Shown one piece after another: positions 49,393 to 60,850 of a stretch of DNA of 64,000 nucleotides. The position numbers and the translations under genes are program-made. Source of the DNA: Nymphaea colorata (lineage: Eukaryota; Streptophyta; Magnoliopsida; Nymphaeales; Nymphaeaceae). Position 1 is the stretch's first letter, and every line of letters begins with the position of its first letter. The stretch lies in assembly GCF_008831285.2 (NCBI RefSeq), contig NC_045140.1, positions 20,210,370 to 20,274,369 of the forward strand, in the 5' to 3' direction. The notes under the pieces are model-generated. The model made no database searches. It saw nothing but the letters and a program-made list of their open reading frames with translations, and was not told the DNA's origin.

Positions 49393-49572
49393 GAAGAAGG
49401 GTAGTGGGTAGGCAGAGTCTTCGGTCCATCCCTTTCCATCCTCTTTCTGAGTCTTCACCTTTTAATACTTCACAAAAGTTACCCTCTCAGAAGCAGCAGC
49501 AGCAGCAAGGAGGAAGAAGAAGCAGAAGGAGAAACAAGAAGAAGAAGAAGAAGGAGTCACCTTCTTTCAATC

Positions 49573-49578
49573 ATGTGA
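49573..49578 (+). promoter_or_regulatory. Minimal ATG-stop upstream ORF in the zinc-finger leader
   Basis: The first ATG after the predicted start of transcription is immediately followed by TGA. It stays in the mature leader even if the predicted leader intron is removed. Start-stop elements can stall ribosomes and lower main-frame translation; that role here is inference. Confidence 0.45.
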
Positions 49579-49604
49579 GCCTTCTTACCAAAAGCACCGC
49601 CACT

Positions 49605-49753
49605 GTGAGTTTGAATTCTCCATTTCTCTTCACCATCTAGTCTCTTTTCAACTTGAAATTGCTTTTCCTTCAATCTGGTATGATATGATCCAGTGTGGTG
49701 TGAGCAATTAAAGGTCGCCTCGTCCGCAATTTGATTGGTCTTTTCTGATACAG
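49605..49753 (+). other. Predicted 5'-UTR intron of the zinc-finger gene
   Basis: A strong donor (cact|gtgagt) at 49605 and an acceptor (ttctgatacag) ending at 49753 bracket T-rich sequence. Splicing would remove two further upstream ATGs at 49680 and 49685, each opening a very short uORF. Confidence 0.45.
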
Positions 49754-49802
49754 TGAAGAAGAAGAAGAAGAAGAAGAAGAAGGGAGAAAAAGGAGGAGCT
49801 CA

Positions 49803-50537
49803 ATGGGGGGAGAGAAATCCGACCATGAAATGTCAGATACGAGCAGCGAAGCCACATCCAAGGACCATGGGGAGGCTCCCCAGATCGGACTAGATCTGAG
49901 GCTAGGCAAGAAGGAACCGAATTCCGGCGCCGTCCTCGAGCTCAACCTGATTGAGAACCTCAACGGCGGTGCTTCCCCTGATCCAGAAACCGAACACGAG
50001 AGTGAGCTCGAGCCCAGGGTCTTCTCCTGCAACTACTGTCAAAGGACCTTCCTCAGCTCACAGGCACTAGGCGGCCACCAAAACGCACACAAGAGAGAAA
50101 GAACTCTGGCCAAGCGAGGACAGAGGCTCAGCAGCGGCGCGGCCGGGTTCGGCGGCCACCACGGTTTCCAAAGCATGGCGTCGCTGCCGCTCCACGGGTC
50201 GTTCGCAAACCGGTCTCTGGGCATCCAGGCACACGCCATGATTCATAAGCCCGTCGCCCCCGGCCCGCACCACGTCTGGACCCAGATGCACTTCGACCAG
50301 CGCCCGGGAATCGGGAAGCACCCACTCGGTGGCTTCGACTCCAGCTGGAGGTCCGGCGGCGCAGCCAGATTCGACGACGGGTTAGCCAAATGGCCGGGCA
50401 GGAGCTTCGTGCCGCAGATTGCAGCGGCCGGAGGGGGCGCCACCGCCGCCGGTGCCGCCGAAGGATTTGGGTGGAATAGCAGCCAGTTTGAGTCCCAAAA
50501 AGAGTGCCACAAGCTGGATCTCTCGCTAAAGTTATGA
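49803..50537 (+). CDS. C2H2 zinc-finger transcription factor, ZFP1/ZFP3/ZFP4-like, EAR repressor type
   Basis: A nuclear DNA-binding protein of 244 residues in one exon. A single plant-specific Q-type finger covers about residues 74-96: C76 and C79, the QALGGH signature at 87-92, and ligands H92 and H96. It is followed by the basic stretch KRERTLAKR (97-105). [10 protein letters not shown]...[16 protein letters not shown] is the wording of the small single-finger ZFP1/3/4/7 group. Three LxLxL repressor motifs are present: LDLRL (30-34), LELNL (45-49) and the C-terminal LDLSLKL (238-244), which suggests TOPLESS recruitment. The middle is rich in His, Gly and Ala. The ATG at 49803 is the first in this frame after the predicted leader intron. 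The orthologue within the group cannot be settled by eye. Confidence 0.9.
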   Translation: MGGEKSDHEMSDTSSEATSKDHGEAPQIGLDLRLGKKEPNSGAVLELNLIENLNGGASPDPETEHESELEPRVFSCNYCQRTFLSSQALGGHQNAHKRERTLAKRGQRLSSGAAGFGGHHGFQSMASLPLHGSFANRSLGIQAHAMIHKPVAPGPHHVWTQMHFDQRPGIGKHPLGGFDSSWRSGGAARFDDGLAKWPGRSFVPQIAAAGGGATAAGAAEGFGWNSSQFESQKECHKLDLSLKL

Positions 50538-53500
50538 TTTCACCCTTTCTTCATTTTTTTCGGCGAATGTTATGTAAATGTATGATCTTTGTGATCCTTT
50601 AAGAGATATATTTCTAACAACATCAGTCACAAGTTCTCTGTGAGATTGTGGAGAATTTTGATTTGGACGGAATGAAGGCAGAGTTCAATGATTTTTGCCT
50701 TCGCTAAAGAAAGCAAGTAAAAGCAAGACCCAAGAAGATGCGGCTTGTACTTATTTCGATGCTTTTTCGTTTCTCCATTTTGATCCCATCTTGTTCTTAG
50801 TTTGATCCGACAAGCAGGTGAAGCCTATTGACTAAGAAATTTGGAGAGTTTTCATCTACCGAAGACATTAGCAAGCCCAACTTAGTAAGGATGTAAAAAC
50901 TGGTCGGTTTTTGAATCAAAGTACATAGAGAATCACACTCCAATCAAATTTGGTACAGCTCCCAAAAAAAAAAATCAAAACACCTGAAACTGGATGCTTA
51001 CGTCCCCCTGGTCGCCGGACCGGTCAGGACTTGGGACATTAGAAGCCCACTTTACTTGGGATCCAAGTCCCCTTTGGATTTGGATCCAAATCAATGGCTT
51101 GGTTAGTTTGGTCGTTGATTTTTAAGTGAGTAGTAAGAATATTTTATCCGTTTATAGTACATGGTCTGCTTTCGGTACTTCATTGTGCTGAGCTTTTTAA
51201 CTTGTGTATTAAGCCAGTAATTTGAATTACTTCTATAGCTTTAGAACCCCAGTTTCTCTCCTCTCGCTGTTTTGGTTGTACCGTAAACCTCTCCAACTGT
51301 TAAGGGAAGTTGAAGAGGTTAGGGGTCCTACTCCATGTGCGGGCGTTTTCGGAAGCTATCGAGGGAAGTTGGACTGTAGCATATATAAAAGGATTTGTAT
51401 TGTTAGGTGGCTGAAAGTTAGAAGTGTGTACTATAATCAGTTGTTAAAAGTACAATGAAGCATCCTTGGATCATAAACTGTCATTAATTATATCAGTGAC
51501 AGTTTTTTTTTTTTTTTTAAAGTAACTATTGCCTCTTATATCATTCTTGGGTTTTTAATGGCGAGGTCTTTTTTTTAGTATTTTTGGGTAAAATTGTTTT
51601 CTTTTTTAGTAAAATCCTGGAAAAATTGCGGCAAATTTTTCAGCCATATATCTATTTTCTTTAAGAACTTATAAACCAATCATTTTTAAACGTTTACATC
51701 TTACAGAGTCATATTTTATGCACCAAAATGCATGCGTGATTTCCACGTGAACTCGTAGGTTTTGGGACATGTAAGCGACATGTACATGGTTCAGATTAGA
51801 GTTAATTAAACTTTTAAAACTTTACTACGTGCAAGCGTTGAATAAGACAGAAACAAGCCACTAATCAAGGATGGTTCTTTGCAGGACGGAACTATAGTTT
51901 CAAAAATTTTAATGAAAGCCAAAATAAACTAAAATTTTGAAATGTAAGCACCCCCACCCCTGCGCGCGCCTGTCATAGTAATGACATCGACAAAATATCA
52001 ATAATTAAACTGAACTTGCGGTATCTTAAAGTGAAGAAAATCGGAAACTAAACAATGAATGGTGCACTGGTACTTCCACGACAGTGACGAAGAGAGACAA
52101 ATGAAAATCAACAGTAGTTAAGAAGAGAAGAAGATGAAAGGAAAAGGGGAAAAGAGCAGAGGAATCATAGGCGAGCTAGCATTGGGAGTACGTTGAATCC
52201 ACCAGACAGAAGGGGCCTCCATGGCGACAGTGTGAAAAGTGATGTAATGGTGCAATCTAATGGTAGAAATGTACAGGATCGGCCACTTCGTGGATGACAT
52301 GAGACCACCAATCTTGTACCTCCTCAGATTCCTCACGAGAAGCTTAGCCATCGTCATCACTTCCGATGCGACCGTCCTCCGGTAACTGCAAACTCTGGAC
52401 CCCAATGTCGCCATTAACTTACCTTTAACTTCCTTCTTCTGCACAGTAAAGCGTTCTCTGCTAACCCCTTTCCCAATACAGTAAAATATATATTACATAA
52501 TTCTTCTGCCCATAATGCAGTATAATGCAGTGCGTGTGTGAGATGTCAGGTTCCTCAGCTGGCTAGAGGAATCAGCAGTTTGTGTGTGTGTGTGTCCATG
52601 TCCATATCTATATAAACTTCTTTTCTCCTACTCTTTTAATTTTTATCCTTTAATTTTCTCACTCTTTTCTTTTTTATTTTTTTAGAACCACCTTTCCTGC
52701 TCTAGAATTCAGAAGAAAAGAGAATTAAATGGTAGTGCTGAAAAGCCGTTGATTTTATTCATTTCTCCACATATAGAGGAAAATACGTAGTTTATAACAG
52801 TCTTTTATATACCAATCTTAATGAAAATCATATGACTCTTTGATCCTAAGCAAATTAAATAGGTGGTTAAATTGAGAATATAAAAGCCAAACTATTTTTT
52901 AAGGAAGCAAAATAGCCTTTAAAAATGCTGCCAAGTGTTGTCGTTTAAGAAAAGTACTGATTTGTTTATATATATGTATATATAACACGCACATACAAAA
53001 AAAAAATAACGAATTAATATTGACGTAATTTCCATATTTGTCTTCAGTAGATGCATTCTAATCCTTGCGTAATGCCCCATGTTTCAACAGTAAAAAGTTC
53101 GTCCAAATTCATAGTTGTTTGATTTAGAATTGTAGGACTCCAGTCTCCGACATATGTCGGATGACAATTCAAACAACTCTCTCTCATATTTCTTCTTATT
53201 AAATGCCAACATTAATAAGTAATTTTAATTGTACATCGTATGGTGCATTTAGCCATGTTCCTCGTTATGCCATTTAAGATGGGAAGAGATGTTCCTACCA
53301 TTCATAGAAAAGGTGTTTTGGTAACTTTATAAGGTAAAATTTTTCCAATACATGATTTATTTAATATGAATCACGTTTTTCACTATTCTGTTTAGATCTA
53401 AAAAGATATAATTAAATTTTCAATTAATGTTAAAAATTAGCATGTTATACATATGTGTGTGTGTGTGTGTTGGTGGTTGCCCAGCAATTTGAACTTTTTT

Positions 53501-54130
53501 ACTTGAAATATATATAACTGCTGACATGCATTTGTAATTTTCAAGAATGTCAAGAAAAACCCACGCTATGATTATGACACAAAAGCACTCAAGGCTATTA
53601 ATTGTTCACTACCTACAAAATCTGACTCATATATTAATTGTGATACTTATATTTAGTCTTAACAGTTTTGGACATTCATATGCATTTATGTAGTTGAACT
53701 AGTGAAAAATGATAAGAAAACGAGAGCCATTGAACGGCTTGATATTTAGATGGACAAGCGATAGATACGCAGCCACGTCTCTATAGTACTCAAATAATGG
53801 AGTCGCCTAAATGCGTGCAGGTTCAGACAGAAAAGGACGGATCTCTACTTCTCATTCAACTTGATTTGCATGTGTCTTCAAGTTTAGTTCACTATGAATT
53901 TCAGACCAGTTATAACATATCTTCCTGCATATGAGTTCTGATGTGCCTCCTCAATTTATTTGCACAAACTTTGCATTAATTCAATACATCACGCTAACCA
54001 TTAAGCTGGGAAGTAGTTATTATTTTCGCATATTATAACACAAATTATATATGATCTGAAGCACCTTATGTGTTCCGGCCATTAATTCCTTTTTATTAAG
54101 AGAGAGAGAGAGAGAGAGAGAGAACAAAAA
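50538..54130. other. Intergenic DNA downstream of the zinc-finger gene; no gene seen
   Basis: AT-rich. A 108-codon minus-strand frame at 52118-52444 has no recognisable domain. Poly(T) at about 51505-51518, (TG)n at about 52579-52594 and (GT)n at about 53455-53470. Confidence 0.5.
54099..54123. repeat. (AG)n microsatellite
   Basis: About 12 AG units, adjoining the low-complexity end of the SINE-like element that follows. Confidence 0.95.
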
Positions 54131-54292
54131 AAGAGAGAAGGGGCAGAGAAGGAGGACGGACTACCACAACTCTCATCACTTCTTAATCCAACTCCACAGT
54201 TCAACTCTCAATACAGGATAGTGCCTAGGAGAATCGAACTTGAGACGACAAGTTCCAGCACACACAGATTCGATCAACTATGCCGCACAACA
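54125..54292 (-). mobile_element. tRNA-derived SINE-like element
   Basis: Read on the minus strand from about 54292, the head contains gcggcatagttgatcgaatc (A-box-like). About 40 bases on comes caagttcgattctcctaggc (B-box-like), a tRNA arrangement. The body runs toward lower coordinates and ends in a T-rich stretch next to the (AG)n tract at 54099-54123. Confidence 0.45.
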
Positions 54293-55090
54293 TTTGGTTA
54301 AGAAAGAAAAGGCAAAAGAAAACAGCAGCAGCAGCAGTGACCAGACTACAGCCAAGACAGATGTAAGAGTTTTTGTGAATTAGATCTACTAGATGGTGGT
54401 GCTCTTCTCAGATTTGCGATTGTCCACAGACAAAAGGTAAAGGTAGATATGATAAGAAAGGAAGAGAAGAAGAGCAAGAGAGAGAGAGAGAGAGGAAGTG
54501 CCGTATTGAATGGCAACGAGCTAGATGCGATGGATGGCAGATTTTGTCTTGGAAGTGAAGAACGGTGCAAACCATTGCACACTGTCAAAAAGGACAGCAG
54601 AATAATTGCAGATATTGGCATGTCAAATGGGAAACCTACAGCTTTCGGCCAATGGCGGACAAGTTTTTCTTTCTTTTTTTTCACCTAAAAAGCACCAGAA
54701 ACCTGGCTCTTGACCTCTTTAGGTTCACGATAAAAGGAGATGGGAATCCTCGAAGCTTTCTTGTGAAGAAAAAAGGAATGATCGATCGGACGTCATCCTC
54801 CGGAGAAAAGCATCGAAGCCAAAAGGGTCATCAGAATTACGTGCACTTCTGACTTCATTACCTTGAGATCCTGTCCATGCGTGTCATTGTCACGGAGGCT
54901 TTCTTTCGTTCTTCGTATCGAAGCAATTTCGCTGTTAACCAGTTGCAGAGTCGTATCCTTGTGACATAGACATTTCTCATTGAATTTCTATGTAAAATTC
55001 TGTTCGTGGCATACAAGCAGTAGGGATCAACAGTAACAATGCGACTGCTTATTATATAAGTTTACTCTGGTAGTGAATATTTTTTGAAAT
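54293..55090. other. Intergenic DNA, no gene seen
   Basis: Overlapping frames of about 95-112 codons on both strands (54346-54852) lack any recognisable domain. One is a low-complexity Ser/Leu-rich artefact of the GA-rich tract at about 54478-54494. Confidence 0.5.
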
Positions 55091-55096
55091 TTTTAG

Positions 55097-55700
55097 GGGT
55101 TCATAAGGGTTGGCTAAATTACTTAATTATGTCCTTCTTTTTAATGTAAAATCATAGTTATTAGGAGTAGAATGAGATCCGCAAAACGAAAAGCCCAAGC
55201 CCGATGTGAGAGTGAGAGTTGAGTTTTAAAGTTGTACAAGAGTAAGGTTCAATAATCAAACCTGAAATCTCATACAAGCGAACATGTTTATATAAAAAGA
55301 AAGTGGATTATAAGAGTTTACCCTTGTACCAAAGGTTCTTAAGATAATTTGAGGGTTCATAAGTGGGTTGGTGGGTCGAGTTGAGATCCATCAAATTAAT
55401 AGCCCGAATCTAGTGTAAGAGTAAGTCAAGTTATTACAATTAATATCATAATATGTGAACTTAGGGACTTATACACACAGGGTGTGTGCATTAAAAGGGA
55501 TGTGTTGGGTTCTAATACCTCATTATAAAAGTCTAGTCTCATGTTAAAGATTCTTGGAAATCTTTGAAAGTTCATTAAAGGGGTTTTAGTTGTCATGGTT
55601 CCTAACCAAACCCAAGTTGCTAAGAGATGAGATTGACCAAAATTATGAGCCCCAACCCAATGTAGGAGTTGGTCAGATTATTACAACTAATCCATCAGCA
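55097..55700. repeat. Three diverged tandem units of ~210-245 bp
   Basis: Similar segments start at about 55174 (gagatccgcaaaacgaaaag), 55383 (gagatccatcaaattaatag) and 55629 (gagattgaccaaaattatga). Each is followed by an 'agcccga...tgtgagagt' stretch. The second and third also share a 'gtcaagttattacaa'-like stretch. Each is preceded by a 'ggttcataa...gggtt' stretch. Probably relics of a tandemly repeated or transposon-derived sequence. Confidence 0.5.
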
Positions 55701-58700
55701 TTTATCAATGTAACCAAAATCATCCTTTCAATTCAAACTGGCGAGTGCCACATGTCATTCTAACTTTTTTGAGAGTTCTAATTATTTTCGTACATTCAAA
55801 ATTGATTCTACTGAATCAGAAGCTTCGGCGAATGGGTGCTCATCTACCACTCAATCAGAAGCTTCAAAATTGATTCCAGAACCGATCGATTTTTGCAGCA
55901 TTGGTGCTCATCTACCACTCAAACTCTAAACCATTAACCTCACATTTTCCTTTTGTATGTAAATCCTTTGAAAACGGGAGTGAGGACCAATGGGGCAAAG
56001 CACTAGCCTCTGTCAGGCAGATGAGTGCGACAACCACACTGTCAGTCAACAAGAGGAAGGTGGGGATGCGTGGATCTAATCTAACAGCGCCTCAAGCTTG
56101 GTCTGGGTCTACGTCGAACCAAATACGACCCAGTTGAATGCGGTAGGCCCACAAGCTTCCTATTGCTTTCATAGGCCAAAACCCAAAAAGCCAGGCTTTA
56201 AACCCAGCTTCAATCCCATGAGAGTGACCGCAGCGCCGGCCCATCAGCCAACATTCCAAGTTTTGAACCACACACTGTCATATACATTTCTATTTATCTA
56301 GGTCCAAGTGAAGATACTAATCTGGATTTGGATCCATCCAACATATGATGCAGAAGTAGACTGACCGCTTCTGGTTTTCCGTAGTCAGTAAACAAGCCAA
56401 AGATATTTGAGGATCCCATAGATCGACGCAGCTCTAGAGGAAAGGAAAGAAAAGGGGCTTCGGCCTCTCAGTGGATGGTAGGATTCCCTCCCACTCACCC
56501 GAAAGATACCTGATATCTGAGGACCAAGGTGCAAAAGTTACTAGCTCTGCCGTCGTTTAGTGCAGTTGGAGAGATCGTTGGATGCGAGTCTGTGGCCATT
56601 GAAGGCACAGTGGTCCTACTTCATTCAGATCCACGCACCTGGTGGGTGACGAAGGAGAACTCCCCTCCAGAACTCTCTTAGCCTCTGTCCCTTCCATTCG
56701 CAAAAGAAATTTACAGTCTCCCCGTAGCTTTCTTTCATCCCTTTCGGGGTGTTGCTTGTGCAGTATTATTGTGGTGGTGCCATGATTTCTTCTCTGGGCA
56801 GCTTTCTGCCATTATGTTGGCACACACATGTTGTGTTGAATGCGGCCACTTTCTGTGTCACTCATGGTCCACAACTGCCCTGCAGCAGGGGTCCAGAATG
56901 TGAGGTCCCAATAGCGGGTCCGGCCTGCCATTTACATGGGGCCCGACGCTTGACAGATTAATGCAGATGGGTATGACAGTTCCTGCCTAGTTCAGGTAAA
57001 AATCTTCCAATATGGGAGCTAAGAATTAATTTATATGTATACGCATGCTTGTCTGAATGTTGGGTTCAACTCCATAGAAAGGTGAATGGAGCTCAACATG
57101 TTGGTCTAGTTTTGATTAAATCACTGTTAGGAGGGGACAAGAATATTGAGGAAATATGGACGGATGGTGGCACGAATGAGATGCTTTTGTTGTTTATAGG
57201 TGAAGTAAGTCACTACCCAAAGAAGAGCTTCTCCGAGATTCCACCTTCCATTAAAACCATGGAGAACGAAAGGGCAGACGAAAGAGAAATGGTCCCTTCA
57301 ATAAAGCGCGAGATCGAACAAATCCTTTGGGCCACGATTTTGAGCTTGAACTTCACCACTTGCGGTGAAAGACTCAACGATTGGCCCATCCCCTATTTGC
57401 CTCTCGCTGCCAATCATTTGAGTGGAATAAAGTGTAAGTTACATCAGCCTTTGTTTTGTTGTATTTATGCTTCTGGCTTGTGGGCGATCTAATTGTTTGG
57501 CACTTGGCACCCTTCCATGGTTAAATGCGAAATAGATGTAGGGCACCACTGTATATGGAAGACCACCAAAAAGCAAGTTAAAGCGCGACAAAGGCGGCAC
57601 TCACAGATACTAAAAGCAGACTTTATACCATACAGGATGAGGGGTTGTATCGAGCCTTCAGCATTCAGCCGGCAGCAGGTCTCCCTGCTCATCTAGAAGT
57701 AAACATTAGACACCAAAGAGACAAAAATGAAAACAAGCATTAGCCAGTCTTAACCCAATGAAAGCATGCATCTGAGTATTGAACTCCTGACCATTTTCTA
57801 CTTGGTCATCTTAAAATCAAACCCCTAACCAAGCGGGAAAAAACTGCATCAGCTGGTAGTTAAAAACAGTGTTGTTAAAATGGGTCAGGGTTGGCTCGCT
57901 TTTGGGTCTATTCAAATCGGGTCCGACTCATTTGATTTGATAAAGGTCCAAGCAGGAGAGGACAAAATGGGGTATTTTTTTCAAAATTTTAACTCTTTTT
58001 CATTTGCTGTAGGTGGTTTGTCGGATACTACCAAACACAGCCTGAAACTGAGATGGGAAAAGATGGAAAACCAATAGATTGCAGGTTTACACGTCCTTTT
58101 CATGAAGGGATTAGAGAAGCTCGGGATCTAAACTGGTTGCAGTAGCAGAGGCGTGGTGGCAGATCTAGGAAGAGAAGAACAATCAGGTGTGTAGGGACGT
58201 TTCCTTAAGCTCCTTTCGCATTCTATTTCAGAGTGAGGTCCACCTCGCTCTCCGCATTGGTTGTCATCTATTTCCTGTGGCTGATTTACTCGCTCTCTCT
58301 TTGTCTACACCCAAACAAAACAAGTTCAGAATTACGGATCTGGCTGTTCGAAGCATAGATGGAAAAAAAACACACACGTTTTTTCTAAGAACTTGCATTA
58401 AAAACAGGTCCGTCGGAGAAAAGGGAAAAGCATGATTTTCCAAAAAAAAAAAAAAACACCACAAACGAAAAAATGCGTTTTCTTGTGCTGTTTTTTTATA
58501 TTTTCATATTTTTCTGCATTTTTTTTACTTTTTTACAGTTTTTAATTACCACACTTAGTTTCATATTTTTTCATTTTATTTTTAAGATTTTGGCAACCTT
58601 TATGTTTCTTGCCTGAACTTCTCCAAGAAAAAAAAAAATCTTACATTTTAAACCCAAGAAAAACTTCTAGGGTTAAAACCCAAAAACCATATTTGTGGCT

Positions 58701-58800
58701 ATACTTTGTGGCAGCCCAAAGATTCAAGTTTTGTTGAACCTGATCCATTTATTTTCAGAATTTTGATAGGAGATTTTGACCTTCTTGCCGAGGCCGGCGC
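55701..58800. other. Intergenic DNA, no gene seen
   Basis: The longest frame (57049-57492, 147 codons) shows no domain I know and no supporting exons. Short direct repeats lie around 55830-55920 (catctaccactcaa occurs twice). Confidence 0.5.
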
Positions 58801-58820
58801 TTGATTTGAAGGGGGGAGCA

Positions 58821-59236
58821 TGTTCCCCTGCGTCTAGAGTCTGTACAGTCTTTTGCTTTTGCTGTATTTGTTTTGCTTATGTTGAGTTTTGGTGTAAGTT
58901 AGTTTGTTCACCTATGTTGGAGTACCCTCCCAAAACGGCTTCCTAAGTGTGATATTGGGACTCCTTGTTTTGGATGGTCAGCATAGGAATTCTGTAAGTA
59001 GCTTCGGCCATCCTATGTAAGTAAAGCTAAAAGCTTACTTGCTTCCCTCGTGATGTACTCATCTTCTTCAAGTGAATATATTGCGAGTTTTCTTTCCACA
59101 GTCTTTGTGCAATTTGTATTCTTTGTTTTTGAGAAAGCGTTCAAGTGATTTGCGCCCACTTGAACAAGGCGAAGGCTTGCGGCTTACTGACGAGAGTTTG
59201 CCGCGTCGCGCGGTTCGAAGGAGTCGGCCGGTGACA
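58821..59236 (+). mobile_element. Possible solo or 3' LTR fragment
   Basis: A purine-rich tract (gaaggggggagca, about 58808-58820) is followed by TGTTCCCC. A 416 bp segment ends ...ggccggtgaca, giving TGT...ACA termini as expected of a retrotransposon LTR. No coding remnants, primer-binding site or target duplication are visible. Confidence 0.35.
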
Positions 59237-60009
59237 ACTGGACATTACTTTCTTTCTATGTAACCGAATGCACTTTGTTGAAGATGCAAGTGTGCGGTCT
59301 CCTATACTTCTCCTCCAAGGGGGACGGCTCCAGGTTTGATAAAATACACTTAAAGGGCCGCCTTGTTAAAGTGACAGGAAGGGAACAAAGCGTATCAAGA
59401 AAACACGCCTTTGGGATCAAAGACTGTAAAAAGTTAAAAAGGCATGAAAAGTTATGGGAAAAATTATCTGAGCCCCTTTCCTCTGACATGAAAAATGTAT
59501 CGTCTTTTATCCTGGAACTTGGTTCCAGTTCAGATGCGAAAGGACATTTTTGGCTGCACCACCTTGCATTTGCCTTCGGAAAGCAAAGCCTTTCTAAAGC
59601 AAGCAACTACATTTGAGCCTGTATCCCTTTTTCATCTTCTTCTTCTTCTTTTTGGTATTGTAAGCAAGCTGTTAGGCTAACAGTACTAGAATAAGCCAAA
59701 ACAGATGCACCAAGACCACTGAACTCTTGAACTCTGTTTCTAATTGTTTTCCACTTTACATGCAGAAGGCACAACATGGGAAGAGACATTGTTCCTCGCC
59801 CAAGTGCCTAAAACCATGTCGTCTCTTCTGATGCCCCCACGGTAAGGGACTAAGTTTGGCTTGTACAAGGGTGGCTGCCAATGGGGCTTGAAGCCTTTAA
59901 CTGTCGACGCTGGTTTAATGGACGCCCTCCATGCTGCTAGGTACGAGGTGAACTCAATCAAATTTTGAAACCCGGCCCTGAAAGTTGAATATTTTGTTGG
60001 AAGTACTAA
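59237..60009. other. Intergenic DNA, no gene seen
   Basis: Open frames at 59256-59616 exist on both strands, but neither resembles a known protein. Confidence 0.5.
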
Positions 60010-60273
60010 GGGCTGTTGTCTCATGATTCGACCTTGGAAAACAAAACAAATTCATAAAAACACTTACTACAATGTTTCATGAATCTGCAGCTGCTCATAT
60101 TCATGTACTGCCCCATGAATCTACCTTAAAAAAAATGTACTGTCCCATGAATCTACCTTAAAAAATGAGACAGATTCATGAAACATTCTTGATACAATGT
60201 TCCATGAATCTACTCTACTTTTTTAGCAGATTCATAGACCATAACATTGCATTACTATTACCAAACAGCCCCT
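60010..60273. mobile_element. Second Tourist-like MITE
   Basis: The left end is gggctgttgtctcatgattc after TAA. The right end is taccaaacagcccc before TTAA. The inverted-repeat ends match the 39845-39998 element (GGGGCTGTTTGG). The inside is built of repeated 'ttcatgaatctac' and 'cagattcatgaaaca' units in both orientations. No coding capacity. Confidence 0.55.
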
Positions 60274-60739
60274 TAATGCTTACATAGCTGCAGTTAGTAA
60301 CCAGTGATTCATGATACAATACTGACCCCTTCAAGCTAAAAAAACGGAGGCCTAATAAGACAATTCTATTACTGGGATGCAGTAGGCATTTCCATTACTG
60401 CCTTCCCAATTGTGTCTCTTCTTTTCAAACTTCCATTAATGTCTGAAACGCTACCAACAGCAGTTCGCTGGTGATCCAGCATAAATAGAGACTCCAGAAC
60501 CAGAATGAGCCTGGATGAAATCTGGTGTTATCTTACTAGATCAGAATCTCTGTTTCACCTCCCTTTTCTGGCCGACGTCAATTGTTCTTCATTAACTCTC
60601 ATTCATAACAACATACCAGCCGCTGATCGGCCAGCTCAGACAACAAGAATTGTTGGTATTGTGAGTGGTCAGGCTTAGGAGACTGAGGCCCACTATTGTA
60701 CATTTAACAGCTTGACCTGTGGACATACGGACATCATGA

Positions 60740-60850
60740 TGGTACCATTGTCCGGGGCCGGTAACCAAGGCTCAGTTATCCAGCCTGCCTGTGATAGTGC
60801 TATCGTCTGAGATCGGTAACCAAGACTCGGCGATCTAGGCTGCCTGTGGG
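60740..60850. repeat. Two-unit 55 bp tandem repeat
   Basis: The string ccggtaaccaaggctc near 60760 recurs as tcggtaaccaagactc near 60814, within a longer similar unit that also shares the 'gctgcctgtg' ending. Confidence 0.6.

Noticed and set aside
52118-52444. 108-codon minus-strand frame after the zinc-finger gene
   Set aside because: It looks mildly protein-like, but no domain, paired exon or signal supports it.
57049-57492. 147-codon frame in the 55-58 kb gene-free region
   Set aside because: No family resemblance and no gene structure around it; length alone is not convincing.
57740-57850. Third SINE-like head on the minus strand
   Set aside because: The box matches are too weak (ggagttcaatac for the B box) to separate from chance.
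59256-59616. Frames on both strands near 59.3-59.6 kb
   Set aside because: Mutually overlapping, with no domain in either; probably unconstrained DNA beside the LTR-like fragment.
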